DNA of 64,000 nt, from contig JACKEI010000002.1 in NCBI GenBank assembly GCA_020633075.1, positions 1,240,001 through 1,304,000 of the forward strand, in the 5' to 3' direction. Both the position numbers and the translations under genes were made by a program. Positions 45,922 to 55,290 of the stretch are shown in pieces. This DNA comes from Sandaracinaceae bacterium. GTDB lineage: Bacteria; Myxococcota_A; Polyangia; Polyangiales; Houyiibacteriaceae. Position 1 is the stretch's first letter. Each line of letters begins with the position of its first letter. The notes under the pieces were generated by a model that was given only the letters and a program-made list of their open reading frames with translations, was not told the DNA's origin and ran no database searches.

Positions 45922-46485
45922 ATGGCTGATCCCGCCAGACGCCGCGCCACTTACGAGGATGTGCTCCGGGCTCCCGAGAACATGGTCGCTCAGCTCGTTG
46001 ATGGGCAGCTGGACCTCCAGCCCCGGCCGCGGGCCTTGCATGCGCGCTGCGCCTCCGTCCTCGGCGGCTTGCTGGAGCCGCCCATGGGCTGGGGAGACGG
46101 CGGGGGCCCGGGAGGCTGGGTCATCCTCAATGAGCCGGAGGTACACTTCGGCGAGCATGTGCTTGTGCCCGACCTGGCCGGCTGGCGCCGCGAGCGCATG
46201 CCCGAGCTTCCCGATGTGGCCTTCTTCGAGCTCGCGCCCGACTGGGTGTGTGAGGTGCTGTCCCCCTCCACCGCGGGCTTCGATCGCGTGAAGAAGCTGC
46301 CGATCTACGCGGCGCACGGTGTCGCGCACGCTTGGCTGGTGGACCCTTCCGAGAAGACCCTCGAGGTGCTGGAGCTGACGGAGGGTAGCCGAACCCTCGT
46401 CGGCGCCTACCAGGGCGACGTGCAGGTCCGCGCGACCCCTTTCGCGATGGTAGAGCTGCCGCTCGCGCGCCTGTGGGCCCGCTAG
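45922..46485 (+). CDS. Uma2-family PD-(D/E)XK nuclease-like protein
   Basis: A 187-residue protein of the Uma2/DUF820 family. The core is WVILNEPEVHFGEHVLVPDL, DWVCEVLSPSTAGFDRVKKL and YAAHGVAHAWLVDP, which include the conserved PDxxxV and EVxSPSxxxxDxxxK features (here E-V-L-S-P-S and D...K) of the restriction-nuclease-like fold. These proteins are common, often multi-copy accessory genes with uncertain function, probably DNA cleavage or interaction. It closes the accessory island on the right. Confidence 0.85.
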   Translation: MADPARRRATYEDVLRAPENMVAQLVDGQLDLQPRPRALHARCASVLGGLLEPPMGWGDGGGPGGWVILNEPEVHFGEHVLVPDLAGWRRERMPELPDVAFFELAPDWVCEVLSPSTAGFDRVKKLPIYAAHGVAHAWLVDPSEKTLEVLELTEGSRTLVGAYQGDVQVRATPFAMVELPLARLWAR

Positions 46486-46552
46486 ACGTCAGCGCCGCAG
46501 ACTGCCCTGCCGCGGCAGCCCAGGGGCGCTACGAGCTGCCGCGCGCCGTGAG

Positions 46553-46987
46553 TCAGGGCGTGCACGCGTCGAGGGCGTCCTCGACAGCCTGCGGGATCGC
46601 CGGGCACTCGGTGAACGCGTCGCCAACGTCGCCGATGCAGGTCTGCACCCCCGTTGCGTTGCAATCGACCACGTCGTTCAAGCAGTCCACGCCCACATCG
46701 AGCGCGGCCAAGCGGCAGGCGGTGTTGGGCGCCAGCTCCGCGTTGTAGGTGCGATAGACCTCCTCGAGGCATGCGCGCTCGGTGGCAGTATACGAGTCCT
46801 CGAGCGCCGCCTCACACTCCGCGGCATTCGAGTACTCGAGCGCGGTGAAGCACTGGCACGCGTCCGAGATCGCCGCGTTCTGTGCGCCGTCCAGCTGTCC
46901 GAAGGGGTTGGAGGTCGAGCTCCCGCACCCGAGCAGCGCCAAGAGAAGAGCCGCGCTCAAACCAGTCGTCCGTACCGTCTTGTTCAT
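46553..46987 (-). CDS. Small Cys-rich lipoprotein
   Basis: A 144-residue secreted protein. The signal ends in the lipobox LLALLGC; the mature protein is short, helical and acidic, with ten more cysteines in pairs (SDACQCFTAL, NAAECEAALEDSYTATERAC, NTACRLAALDVGVDCLNDVV, DCNATGVQTCIGDV). Many Myxococcota lipoproteins look like this, with no known function. It is convergent with Uma2 and divergent from the 1010-residue protein at 47220. Confidence 0.75.
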   Translation of the reverse strand: MNKTVRTTGLSAALLLALLGCGSSTSNPFGQLDGAQNAAISDACQCFTALEYSNAAECEAALEDSYTATERACLEEVYRTYNAELAPNTACRLAALDVGVDCLNDVVDCNATGVQTCIGDVGDAFTECPAIPQAVEDALDACTP

Positions 46988-47219
46988 GCGGGGGAGCATA
47001 ACGTTGGTACGGCTCCCGGCGCAATGGCGCCCCCTCGGGGCAGGCCAGAACTGACCACGTGTACAGTCTCCTGCCGCCGCCTGCCCGCCTGGATGCGCAG
47101 CGCCGGGAATATATTTCCGTCAAGGCACTGGATCTCGCGGACCCGGCTCTGATACAACTATACCCGGCGCGGCCTGAGTCGCGCCCTTACTGACTGGCGC
47201 AAGAATCGTGGAGATTCAC

Positions 47220-50200
47220 ATGGACCGTGTGGTTCGGCTTTCTTTTATCTTCCTCATGGGCCTTGCAACAACGGGTTGTAACGGCTTCGACCTCTCCGGC
47301 TGCTTGGACGGCTGCATCAGCGACTGCCTCGCAGACTGCGACAGCTGCGGCGCCTGCGACTGCGCCTGCGACTGTGAGGGCTGCTCCATCCTGCCCATTC
47401 CTGGTGGGTTCCCGGTATCGGAGCGCATCCCGAACGCGACGCAGGTGCGCCTCTCGCCGGACGGCATCCAGTTCATCGAAGACAACGCCGAGGCCTTGGT
47501 CGCCCCGTTGCTCGCGGACCTGCTCGGGCCCGGCTCCAGCATGGACGACATCCGTGTCTCGATCCCGCCCATTCAGGCGCCGCTCTTCGACGCCACCGTC
47601 CTGAACGGGTTCGCTGCCGTCTGCCTTCAGAACAACGCCATCCGCACGGCGAGCGCCACGGGTGGCACGTTCAGCGGCGACAGCTCGAACAGCGCCGCCT
47701 TCACGGTCTCCGTCCCCACCATCGGCGTCGCGAGCGGCTCGTCGGGGGTTGCCTCGCGAGACATCGCCATCCAGCGTGAAGCGTCGCCGGGCAACTGGCA
47801 GAACGTCTGCAGCGCGGACTCGTCGTTCTTGATCGGCGCGCTGGCGGAGCCCACCTGCGGTGCAAACCTGGTTCCGGGCACGAACTACCGCCTGCACGTG
47901 GGCGTGGGCGCTGGCGCCATCATCGGCGGCATCTCGCCCAACATCAACGGCAGCCTCTGGCTCGGCGACAACAACAACTGCCAGGTCAGCCTGGACCTGC
48001 GCAACCTCGACATCTCGGCCGTGGACGACACGCCGGACCGCCTGCGCGTCGACGTCGGCGTCCACGCTCGCTCCGTGAACGGCGCCGGGCAGCCCCGCGA
48101 CCTCCCCGTCCGAGGCTTCGGCATCGTCCCCAACTGCGGCATCGGCATCAACACCAACGGCGGCTCCACGCCCACCATCGACTTCCGTGCGGAGCTGGCC
48201 ATCACGGCGCAGCCCACCGGCGCTCGCGCCGGCTACGGCAAGTTCGAGCTCCTGACCGCGCGCTTCGTGGGTCAGGGCCTGCAGCAGGAGGACATGTCCA
48301 TCAACTGCTCCGGCTTGGTCGGCTCCGTCATCAGCCTCTTCCAGGGCGTCATCTACGGCACCATCGAGATGACCGTGGAAGGCCTGATCAACGAGGGCAC
48401 GCTCATCCAGCAGTTTGCCCAGCTGCCGCAGCCCGCCCTGGCGGACCCGACCAACAACAACGCGCGCACCCTCTGCCCGAGCGGCAGCCTGGTGCGTCCG
48501 GCGGACGAGATCTGCTACCAAGACACCAACGGCGACGGCGTCTTGCAGGCCGGCGAGCAGGGCGCAGGCAACCGCGTGCCCCTCTTGCTCGGCTTCGAGG
48601 GTCGCCTCGACATGGGTGGCTTCCTGGCCGCCATCTCGCCGGGCCTGCGCGCCGCGGTGGACATCATCGCTGCGGTGGACGGTGAGGCCCGCGCGGTCAA
48701 CGTCGTCTCGCCCCCGCCCGCTGGCACGCTGGGTTACACCATCGACCTCTTCGGTGGCTTCAACACCCTGCAGGCCAGCAGCTGCATCCCGGACCTCGCA
48801 GACCCGCCCGCCATCCCGGTGGTGACCGAGGCCGCGGCCTTCCGCGGCGGTGAAGGCGACAACAACCACATCTCGCTGGGTCTGTCGGAAGAGGTCATGA
48901 ACTACGGGGCCTACCAGCTCTGGCGCTCGGGCGCGCTCTGCTTGCAGGTCACATCGCGTCTCGCTCAGCAGCTCAGCACGGGCTTCCTGTCATTCCTCGC
49001 CCGCTCGCTCAAGGGCCTTGCATTCCCATATGACGGCGGCAACGGCTCGGCTATCGGAGTGGCGCTGCGTCCTCAGCAACCGCCCGTCGTCACGCTGGGT
49101 GCGGGCACGGAGAGCGACCCTTTCATCACCCTCCAGATGCCGCAGCTGTCCATCGACTTCTACGTCTGGAGTACGGAGCGGTACGTCCGCTTCATGACCT
49201 TCACAACAGACTTGGTCGTCACGCTGAACCTGCCCCTCGTCGACGGCGCGATCACACCCACGCTTGTTGGGGAAAACGGCGGGGTCATCCTGGGTAACCC
49301 CGTCGTGACCAACAGCGACCTCCTCGCCGAAGACCCGGCCACCATCGCTACGTCGGTCGGAGCTATTGTGCCTCTTGCGCTCGGCATGGTGGGCGGGGCG
49401 ATCCCGACCATCAGCGTCAACGACCTGTTGGCTGGTGCCGCGCTGCCCATCGGCATCAACTTGGCGGACGATGCCATCCGCCTCGTCGAGTCGGACGGTG
49501 AGCGCTTCCTCGGCGTGTTCGTGGACCTCGAGCTGCCCACCCCCACGCCGTTCACGCAGCGCATCGAGACCAACGTGGAGCTCGTCACGGTCAACGTGCC
49601 GGACGCCCGTGTCTTCGAGATCGAGACCCTTGGTCTGGGCGAGCGGCCCAGCATCGAGATCGCGATGAGCGCAGACGGCCCCGAGGGAGTCGAGTACGAG
49701 TACCAGTACCAAGTGGACGGTCAGATCTGGAGCGCCTGGAGCCGCAGTCCCTACGCGGTCATCTCGGACGACTCACTTCTGCTACAGGGCCGCCATACGG
49801 TTGCGGCGCGGGCACGCGTCGTCGGCGGGGTGGGCTCGACGGACCTCACTCCGGCCCGCGCGGAGTTCCTCATCGACCTGTTGGCGCCCGACGTGGAGAC
49901 CATCACCACGGCCGACGGCACGATCCTACGAGCTGGCGACATCGTCAGTCGCGCTGACGCTCTCGAGTACCGCTACCGTGAGCTGGGCGCGACCGACTGG
50001 TCGAGCTGGACCACGCTGGGCACGCCGGAGCGGCTGGTGGCGGGCGCCATCGGTCAGTTCGAGTTCGAGGTGCGGGACGAGGCCGGCAACGTGGGCAGCA
50101 ACACGGAGTCGCTGCGTGGTCTGCCGCCGCCGAGCGACGGCGGTGGCTGCGCGGACTGCTCCACGGCAGAGGGCGACGCTAGCCGGCCGCTGTACGGTCT

Positions 50201-50252
50201 GCTGTCGCTGCTGGCGCTGGGCCTGATGCTCCGCCGCAAGCGCGAGAGCTGA
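47220..50252 (+). CDS. Large surface protein with lipobox and MYXO-CTERM-like C-terminal anchor
   Basis: A 1010-residue exported protein. MDRVVRLSFIFLMGLATTGC gives a lipobox; a Cys-rich stretch follows (CLDGCISDCLADCDSCGAC, then CDCACDCEGC). The bulk shows beta-rich segments but no family I recognise. The last 200 residues look like extracellular Ig/FN3-type strands (YEYQYQVDGQIWSAWSRSP, VEYRYRELGATDWSSW-like). The C-terminus GGGCADCSTAEGDAS then RPLYGLLSLLALGLMLRRKR matches the MYXO-CTERM pattern: Cys, membrane helix, Arg cluster. Having both anchors is unusual. ATG at 47220 with an upstream GGAG is preferred over GTG at 47208. A terminator follows. Confidence 0.8.
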   Translation: MDRVVRLSFIFLMGLATTGCNGFDLSGCLDGCISDCLADCDSCGACDCACDCEGCSILPIPGGFPVSERIPNATQVRLSPDGIQFIEDNAEALVAPLLADLLGPGSSMDDIRVSIPPIQAPLFDATVLNGFAAVCLQNNAIRTASATGGTFSGDSSNSAAFTVSVPTIGVASGSSGVASRDIAIQREASPGNWQNVCSADSSFLIGALAEPTCGANLVPGTNYRLHVGVGAGAIIGGISPNINGSLWLGDNNNCQVSLDLRNLDISAVDDTPDRLRVDVGVHARSVNGAGQPRDLPVRGFGIVPNCGIGINTNGGSTPTIDFRAELAITAQPTGARAGYGKFELLTARFVGQGLQQEDMSINCSGLVGSVISLFQGVIYGTIEMTVEGLINEGTLIQQFAQLPQPALADPTNNNARTLCPSGSLVRPADEICYQDTNGDGVLQAGEQGAGNRVPLLLGFEGRLDMGGFLAAISPGLRAAVDIIAAVDGEARAVNVVSPPPAGTLGYTIDLFGGFNTLQASSCIPDLADPPAIPVVTEAAAFRGGEGDNNHISLGLSEEVMNYGAYQLWRSGALCLQVTSRLAQQLSTGFLSFLARSLKGLAFPYDGGNGSAIGVALRPQQPPVVTLGAGTESDPFITLQMPQLSIDFYVWSTERYVRFMTFTTDLVVTLNLPLVDGAITPTLVGENGGVILGNPVVTNSDLLAEDPATIATSVGAIVPLALGMVGGAIPTISVNDLLAGAALPIGINLADDAIRLVESDGERFLGVFVDLELPTPTPFTQRIETNVELVTVNVPDARVFEIETLGLGERPSIEIAMSADGPEGVEYEYQYQVDGQIWSAWSRSPYAVISDDSLLLQGRHTVAARARVVGGVGSTDLTPARAEFLIDLLAPDVETITTADGTILRAGDIVSRADALEYRYRELGATDWSSWTTLGTPERLVAGAIGQFEFEVRDEAGNVGSNTESLRGLPPPSDGGGCADCSTAEGDASRPLYGLLSLLALGLMLRRKRES

Positions 50253-50292
50253 GGCAAGACGCCCGGCCGGGAGGCTGGGAGACATGAAACGC

Positions 50293-50316
50293 GGCGGCCC
50301 TCGGGTCGCCGTTTTT
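50293..50316 (+). terminator. Intrinsic terminator after the 1010-residue surface protein
   Basis: Stem GGCGGCCC / GGGTCGCC with one G-T pair and a short loop, followed by GTTTTT, 40 nt after the stop codon. Confidence 0.8.
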
Positions 50317-50407
50317 CGTGGCGCCGGGCGCTGGCTCACCGGCGCGCGCAGACGGAAGAACCATTGCGGTGACGGCGTAGTACACTCGAACCCTCAAGGA
50401 GCCCAGT

Positions 50408-51106
50408 ATGCACCCATCCAGATTTCCCCTTCGTCGACCTCGCCGCGCCCTCGGGCTGAGCTTGCTGCTGGCCTGCGCCGCGCTGCTGCCGGGCTGCACC
50501 GTCGAGTCCATGACCGTGGAGCTCGGCTGGGGCTCGGCCCTGAGCACCTGCTTCGACGCCGGCGTCACGCGCATGGACTACACGCTGTACGACTCCGTCG
50601 GCATCGTGCGCAGCGGCACCAACGTGACCTGTGGCGACCTCATCTTCTCGTCCATCGCCATCGACAACTACGAGCTGGACGTGCGCGGCTACGACCGCTT
50701 CGGCTCCGAGACCTACGCCGCCACGTGCACGGGCATGTACTTCGACGGCGTGGACATCACCCACCGCTGCACGGTCCCGCCCACGGGCGATCCGCTCTTG
50801 GTGGAGGTGCGCTGGGACCTCTCACAGACCGCCTCGTTCGTAGCCGGCACCTGCGCCGAGGCGGGGGTGTTCGACTACGACGTGCTCCTGCGCAACTCGG
50901 TCGGCACGGTGGTCTCGTCGTCGGTGGAGACGGCCTGCGTGGGCTCGGGCGTCTTGGTGCTGGACTTTGGGGTCCAGCCGCCGGGCAGCTACTCGCTCGA
51001 GGTCACGGGCTACGCGGACGACGGCTTCGCCTACTGGTTCGGCAACTGCGGGGTTAGCCCCAGCGCCTTCGGCCAGAGCCGCTGCGACGCCCGCGACGAC
51101 CCCTGA
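50408..51106 (+). CDS. Lipoprotein with two similar beta modules
   Basis: A 232-residue secreted protein; the signal ends in lipobox LLPGC. The mature part holds two related modules of about 90 residues, near VELGWGSALSTCFDAGVTRM, DYTLYDSVGIVRSG and IDNYELDVRGYDRFG, and then near VEVRWDLSQTASFVAGTCAE, DYDVLLRNSVGTVVSSS and SYSLEVTGYADDG. Each has conserved Cys and W-D/F segments, indicating an internal duplication. No known family. RBS AAGGAG precedes the ATG. Convergent with the sigma factor gene. Confidence 0.75.
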   Translation: MHPSRFPLRRPRRALGLSLLLACAALLPGCTVESMTVELGWGSALSTCFDAGVTRMDYTLYDSVGIVRSGTNVTCGDLIFSSIAIDNYELDVRGYDRFGSETYAATCTGMYFDGVDITHRCTVPPTGDPLLVEVRWDLSQTASFVAGTCAEAGVFDYDVLLRNSVGTVVSSSVETACVGSGVLVLDFGVQPPGSYSLEVTGYADDGFAYWFGNCGVSPSAFGQSRCDARDDP

Positions 51107-51120
51107 GCGGGACTCAGGGG
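51100..51120. terminator. Hairpin between convergent lipoprotein and sigma factor genes
   Basis: A perfect 8-bp stem (CCCCTGAG / CTCAGGGG) with a 5-nt loop overlaps the lipoprotein stop codon and lies 1 nt before the sigma factor stop. No U-tract on either side; could end both transcripts. Confidence 0.45.
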
Positions 51121-51121
51121 C

Positions 51122-51739
51122 TCAGGCCGCACAGGTCCGCAGGCGCGCCTCGAGGCGGCTGCGGATCTTGTGCTTCTTGCTGTAGACCGTCTTGACCGAG
51201 ATGTTCATCTCGGCCGCCACGCTCTCGGCGTCCAGCCCGTCCACGTAGTACAGCTGCACGAAGGTCTGGTCCTTGTCCGAGAACTCGCTGAGCGCCTTGT
51301 TCACCAGGGTCCAGCGCTCGGCGCGGGCCAGGTGCTCGATGGGGCTCTCCTCGTCGCTCTCGAGGTGGTCGGCCTCGCTCAGCTCGCTCATGTACGGCCG
51401 GCGCGACACGCGGCGCAGGTGGTCCCACGCGGTGTTCGTGGCCAACAGCCCAATCCAGGTGCCCAGCTTGTTGCCCAGCTCGGGCTGGAAGGCGCGCAGG
51501 CGCCGCATGTCACGGGCCGTCAGGTTCAGCAGGAACTGACCGAAGATGTCGTCCAGGTCATCCTGGCAGAGCACCCTGTGGAAGCGGTTGGTGACCTTGT
51601 GGATGCACTTGTAGATCAGCCGGTCGTAGCGCCTGTGGAACTCCCGCCAGGCGACCTCACTGCGAATCAGAAGTCGCGCGAGCAGCTCGCGGTCGGTCCA
51701 GTCGGTGGGGGGTAGCAGGGGGGCGGCGGGGGTGGTCAT
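51122..51739 (-). CDS. ECF-type RNA polymerase sigma factor
   Basis: A 205-residue sigma-70 family protein. Region 2 reads FHRRYDRLIYKCIHKVTNRF, CQDDLDDIFGQFLLNLTARD and LGTWIGLLATNTAWDHLRRV; region 4 reads SEFSDKDQTFVQLYYVDGLD, AESVAAEMNISVKTVYSKKH and KIRSRLEARL, a clear helix-turn-helix. There is no region 3, so it belongs to the small ECF group. ATG at 51739 has a good RBS (AAGGAG). No anti-sigma gene is next to it; the divergent neighbour is a TPR lipoprotein, across a repeat-rich promoter region that may be its own target. Confidence 0.9.
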   Translation of the reverse strand: MTTPAAPLLPPTDWTDRELLARLLIRSEVAWREFHRRYDRLIYKCIHKVTNRFHRVLCQDDLDDIFGQFLLNLTARDMRRLRAFQPELGNKLGTWIGLLATNTAWDHLRRVSRRPYMSELSEADHLESDEESPIEHLARAERWTLVNKALSEFSDKDQTFVQLYYVDGLDAESVAAEMNISVKTVYSKKHKIRSRLEARLRTCAA

Positions 51740-51828
51740 CGTAGTGGCTCCTTGGGGACGAGGGACCACTTTGCAGCTGGCGTGCCATGCGCGATTGTTC
51801 GGAAATCATTGAATAAAACAACGCGCTA

Positions 51829-51940
51829 CCCCGAGCGTCACGCCTGCGCACCCCGAGTGTTACGCGTCACACCGTAACGCTGTCTGTTACGGTCTCGGGC
51901 GCGCAACGCTCCCCCGAGCGGCGCCGCTCACCCCCGAGCG
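51829..51940. promoter_or_regulatory. Four direct repeats CCCCGAGYG in the sigma factor divergent region
   Basis: Near-identical 9-mers (CCCCGAGCG or CCCCGAGTG) start at 51829, 51851, 51912 and 51932. The pairs are spaced about 20-22 nt, two DNA turns, with the inverted repeat 51871-51893 between them. Candidate binding sites for an activator of one or both divergent genes. Confidence 0.5.
51871..51893. promoter_or_regulatory. Inverted repeat ACCGTAAC-N7-GTTACGGT
   Basis: A perfect 8-bp palindrome with a 7-nt spacer, embedded in an AT-rich patch of the divergent region. Candidate operator or overlapping promoter element. Confidence 0.5.
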
Positions 51941-51983
51941 ACACCCCATGGAACCTTTCGGCACGCTACGCTGTCCTCTCATC

Positions 51984-53123
51984 ATGCGCTCCCGCGTCCG
52001 CCACTCTTCCTCCGTCGCTGTGCGAATTCTGCTCATGGCCGCCACCGGGGCCTCGCTCGCGATCGCGGGCTGCGCGGGCCGCGCCCATCGCGCCACCACC
52101 CCGGGTGAGCCCACCGCCACCGAGGACCTCCCCGGGCTGCGCATCCGCTCCGGGGAGGGCGCCGAGAGCGTCTACTCGGACGAGGACCTGTTCGCCGCCG
52201 CGCGCCAGCACGCACGGGAAGGGCGCTGCCCGGAGGCCATCGCGACCTACGAGCGGCTGGTCACGGAGTTCTCGGGCAGCCGCCTGGCCCCCGCGTCGCT
52301 CTACAACGCAGCCCTGTGTCACATGCGTGAGGACAGCCCCAGGAGCGCCGCGGCGCAGTACCAGCGCCTGGTGCGCGACTACCCGACGTCCAGCGACGTG
52401 CGCGCCGCGCGCTTCCAGCTGGGGCTGCTGTACGAGCGTCTGGGCGAGTGGGCGGCGCTCGTCCAGGTGGCCGACGAGCTCCTGCGGGAGCCCGACCTCA
52501 GCGTGGACGATCGCGTCGAGGCCCTCGCGCGCCGTGCCCAGGGGCTCTTCGGGGCTGGGGAGCGCCAGCGGGCCGTGTCCCAAGCGCACGAGACCCTCAA
52601 CTACGTGCGCACGCGGCCGGCGGGGAGTGAGGTGCGTGGCTTCTACTTCGTCGCGGCGGCCAACTTCGTGCTCGCCGAGAACGAGCGCATCGCCTTCGAC
52701 GAGTCCCCCGTGCCCCCCGGTACCCTGCAGACCCAGCGCGCCGCCCTGGACATGCGCGCCGCCCACCTGCTGGAGGCCCAGCGCCTGTACTTCGACACCA
52801 TGCGCTGGTCGGAGCCCTACTGGACCAGCGCCGCGGGCTACCAGATCGGGTCCCTCTACGACCGCTTCTTCCAGTCCATCGTGACGGCCCCGGTGCCCCC
52901 TGCGTCGGAGCCCCTCACGCAGGAGGAGCGCGCCGACTACGAGCAGACCTACCGGGACGCCCTGGCGCAGTACGTGGAGCCGCTCCTCCGGCACTCCATC
53001 CGGTACTGGGAGCTGACCCTGCAGATGATCGAGCGCACCGGCGTGGACACCGAGTGGCGGGCCCGCATCGAGGCCGACTTGGCCCGTGTTCGGCAGCAGC
53101 TGGGCGCCCTCTTGGGGTCCTGA
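51984..53123 (+). CDS. TPR (BamD-like) lipoprotein
   Basis: A 379-residue secreted protein. The start at ATG 51984 gives a signal ending in lipobox LAIAGC; an ATG at 51948 would lie 8 nt after one of the upstream repeats and lengthens the N-terminus. TPR-type helices run through residues about 50-190 (AARQHAREGRCPEAIATYER, SLYNAALCHMREDSPRSAAA, YQRLVRDYPTSSDVRAARFQ, LGLLYERLGEWAALVQVADE). The C-terminal half is helical and lacks known motifs. It may act in envelope assembly. Divergent from the sigma factor gene. Confidence 0.8.
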   Translation: MRSRVRHSSSVAVRILLMAATGASLAIAGCAGRAHRATTPGEPTATEDLPGLRIRSGEGAESVYSDEDLFAAARQHAREGRCPEAIATYERLVTEFSGSRLAPASLYNAALCHMREDSPRSAAAQYQRLVRDYPTSSDVRAARFQLGLLYERLGEWAALVQVADELLREPDLSVDDRVEALARRAQGLFGAGERQRAVSQAHETLNYVRTRPAGSEVRGFYFVAAANFVLAENERIAFDESPVPPGTLQTQRAALDMRAAHLLEAQRLYFDTMRWSEPYWTSAAGYQIGSLYDRFFQSIVTAPVPPASEPLTQEERADYEQTYRDALAQYVEPLLRHSIRYWELTLQMIERTGVDTEWRARIEADLARVRQQLGALLGS

Positions 53124-53140
53124 CGAGGCCGACTTTGTTC

Positions 53141-53169
53141 TTGACACTCCTGGACGCTCGCCGTACATA
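53141..53169 (+). promoter_or_regulatory. Sigma-70 promoter of the tRNA-tuf operon
   Basis: TTGACA (53141-53146), 17-nt spacer, TACATA (53164-53169), then a GC-rich discriminator (CGCGCCCC), which usually marks stringently controlled stable-RNA promoters. The first tRNA starts 76 nt downstream. Confidence 0.85.
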
Positions 53170-53245
53170 ACGCGCCCCTGCGAGTCCATGGGATGGGTTC
53201 TTGCACCCTCTTGGTGACGATCGGGGGGTGGCTTCCCCTCCACCT

Positions 53246-53318
53246 GCTGGCGTAGCTCAACTGGTAGAGCACCGGTTTTGTAAACCGGCGGTTGCGGGTT
53301 CAAGTCCCATCGTCAGCT
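53246..53318 (+). tRNA. tRNA-Thr (anticodon TGT)
   Basis: A 73-nt cloverleaf with acceptor GCTGGCG pairing CGTCAGC, anticodon arm CCGGT-TTTGTAA-ACCGG and GGTTCAAGTCC T-arm. First of four tRNA genes ahead of tuf. Confidence 0.97.
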
Positions 53319-53340
53319 CTGTTGAAATCTCAATCCTTCC

Positions 53341-53425
53341 GGAGAGTTGCCCGAGCGGCCAAAGGGAGCAGACTGTAAATCTGCCGGCAATGCCTACGGT
53401 GGTTCGAACCCACCACTCTCCACCA
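53341..53425 (+). tRNA. tRNA-Tyr (anticodon GTA), CCA encoded
   Basis: An 85-nt class II tRNA with long variable arm, acceptor GGAGAGT/ACTCTCC, anticodon loop ACTGTAAAT, and CCA at 53423-53425. Confidence 0.97.
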
Positions 53426-53426
53426 A

Positions 53427-53450
53427 GGACCACGCCCCCGGGCGTGGTCC
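53427..53450 (+). other. Perfect hairpin between tRNA-Tyr and tRNA-Gly
   Basis: GGACCACGCCC / GGGCGTGGTCC, an 11-bp perfect stem with a 2-nt centre and no U-tract. It is more likely an RNA-processing or pausing structure than a terminator, because the tRNA series continues. Confidence 0.5.
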
Positions 53451-53457
53451 CCCTTCT

Positions 53458-53530
53458 GCGGGTGTAGCTCAGTTGGTAGAGCGTCAGCCTTCCAAGCTGA
53501 ATGTCGCCGGTTCGAACCCGGTCGCCCGCT
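53458..53530 (+). tRNA. tRNA-Gly (anticodon TCC)
   Basis: A 73-nt cloverleaf, acceptor GCGGGTG/CGCCCGC (one G-T pair), anticodon loop CTTCCAA, T-arm GGTTCGAACCC. Confidence 0.97.
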
Positions 53531-53634
53531 CCGAGTCGACGTCGCTGCACTTGCTCCCGCAGGTGTCGTGCCGGCGCCTCGACAAGCTCCTCAGTTCATC
53601 CGAAGCGCACCAAAGGTGCGTGCACAAACCAAAC

Positions 53635-53706
53635 GCCCAGGTAGCTCAGTGGTAGAGCACCCCCTTGGTAAGGGGGAGGTCGTGAGTTCAACTCTCATCC
53701 TGGGCT
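53635..53706 (+). tRNA. tRNA-Thr (anticodon GGT)
   Basis: A 72-nt cloverleaf, acceptor GCCCAGG/CCTGGGC, anticodon arm CCCCC-TTGGTAA-GGGGG. It ends 48 nt before tuf, giving the widely conserved Thr-Tyr-Gly-Thr-tuf order. Confidence 0.97.
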
Positions 53707-53754
53707 CCGCGTTTCAACTCCGCTCACGAAGACGCAGACAGGGATCGTAAAGCC

Positions 53755-54945
<1,191 letters not shown>

Positions 54946-54952
54946 GGCCGTA

Positions 54953-55111
54953 GTGGCAGATAGGGTGCGCATCGCATTGGTCTGTGAGGAATGCGATGCG
55001 CGCAACTACCAGACCACCAAGCCCGTGAGGGCGGGGCACCAAGAGCGCTTGACGCTGAAGAAATTCTGCCCCACTTGCAAGAAGCACACGGTTCACCGGG
55101 AATCCCGGTGA
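54953..55111 (+). CDS. rpmG: 50S ribosomal protein L33
   Basis: A 52-residue basic protein starting with GTG: residues read ADRVRIALVCEECDARNYQT, then KPVRAGHQERLTLKKFCPTC and KKHTVHRESR. Two CxxC pairs form the zinc-binding variant of L33. It begins 7 nt after tuf and is followed by tRNA-Trp and secE, the usual order. Confidence 0.93.
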   Translation: MADRVRIALVCEECDARNYQTTKPVRAGHQERLTLKKFCPTCKKHTVHRESR

Positions 55112-55194
55112 GCCGAGCCCCCTCGACCCAGGTCTCGGCCTGAGCGAGGGAGCGAGCACTCCGCAGACGCCCCCAAAGGCCACGCGGAGTTGAT

Positions 55195-55267
55195 AGGTCA
55201 GTAGCTCAATCGGTAGAGCAGCGGATTCCAAATCCGCAGGTCGTGGGTTCGATTCCCTCCTGGCCTG
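55195..55267 (+). tRNA. tRNA-Trp (anticodon CCA)
   Basis: A 73-nt cloverleaf, acceptor AGGTCAG/CTGGCCT, anticodon arm GCGGA-TTCCAAA-TCCGC. Between rpmG and secE. Confidence 0.97.
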
Positions 55268-55290
55268 CCCCTTTTCCCCCACACCCAGTG

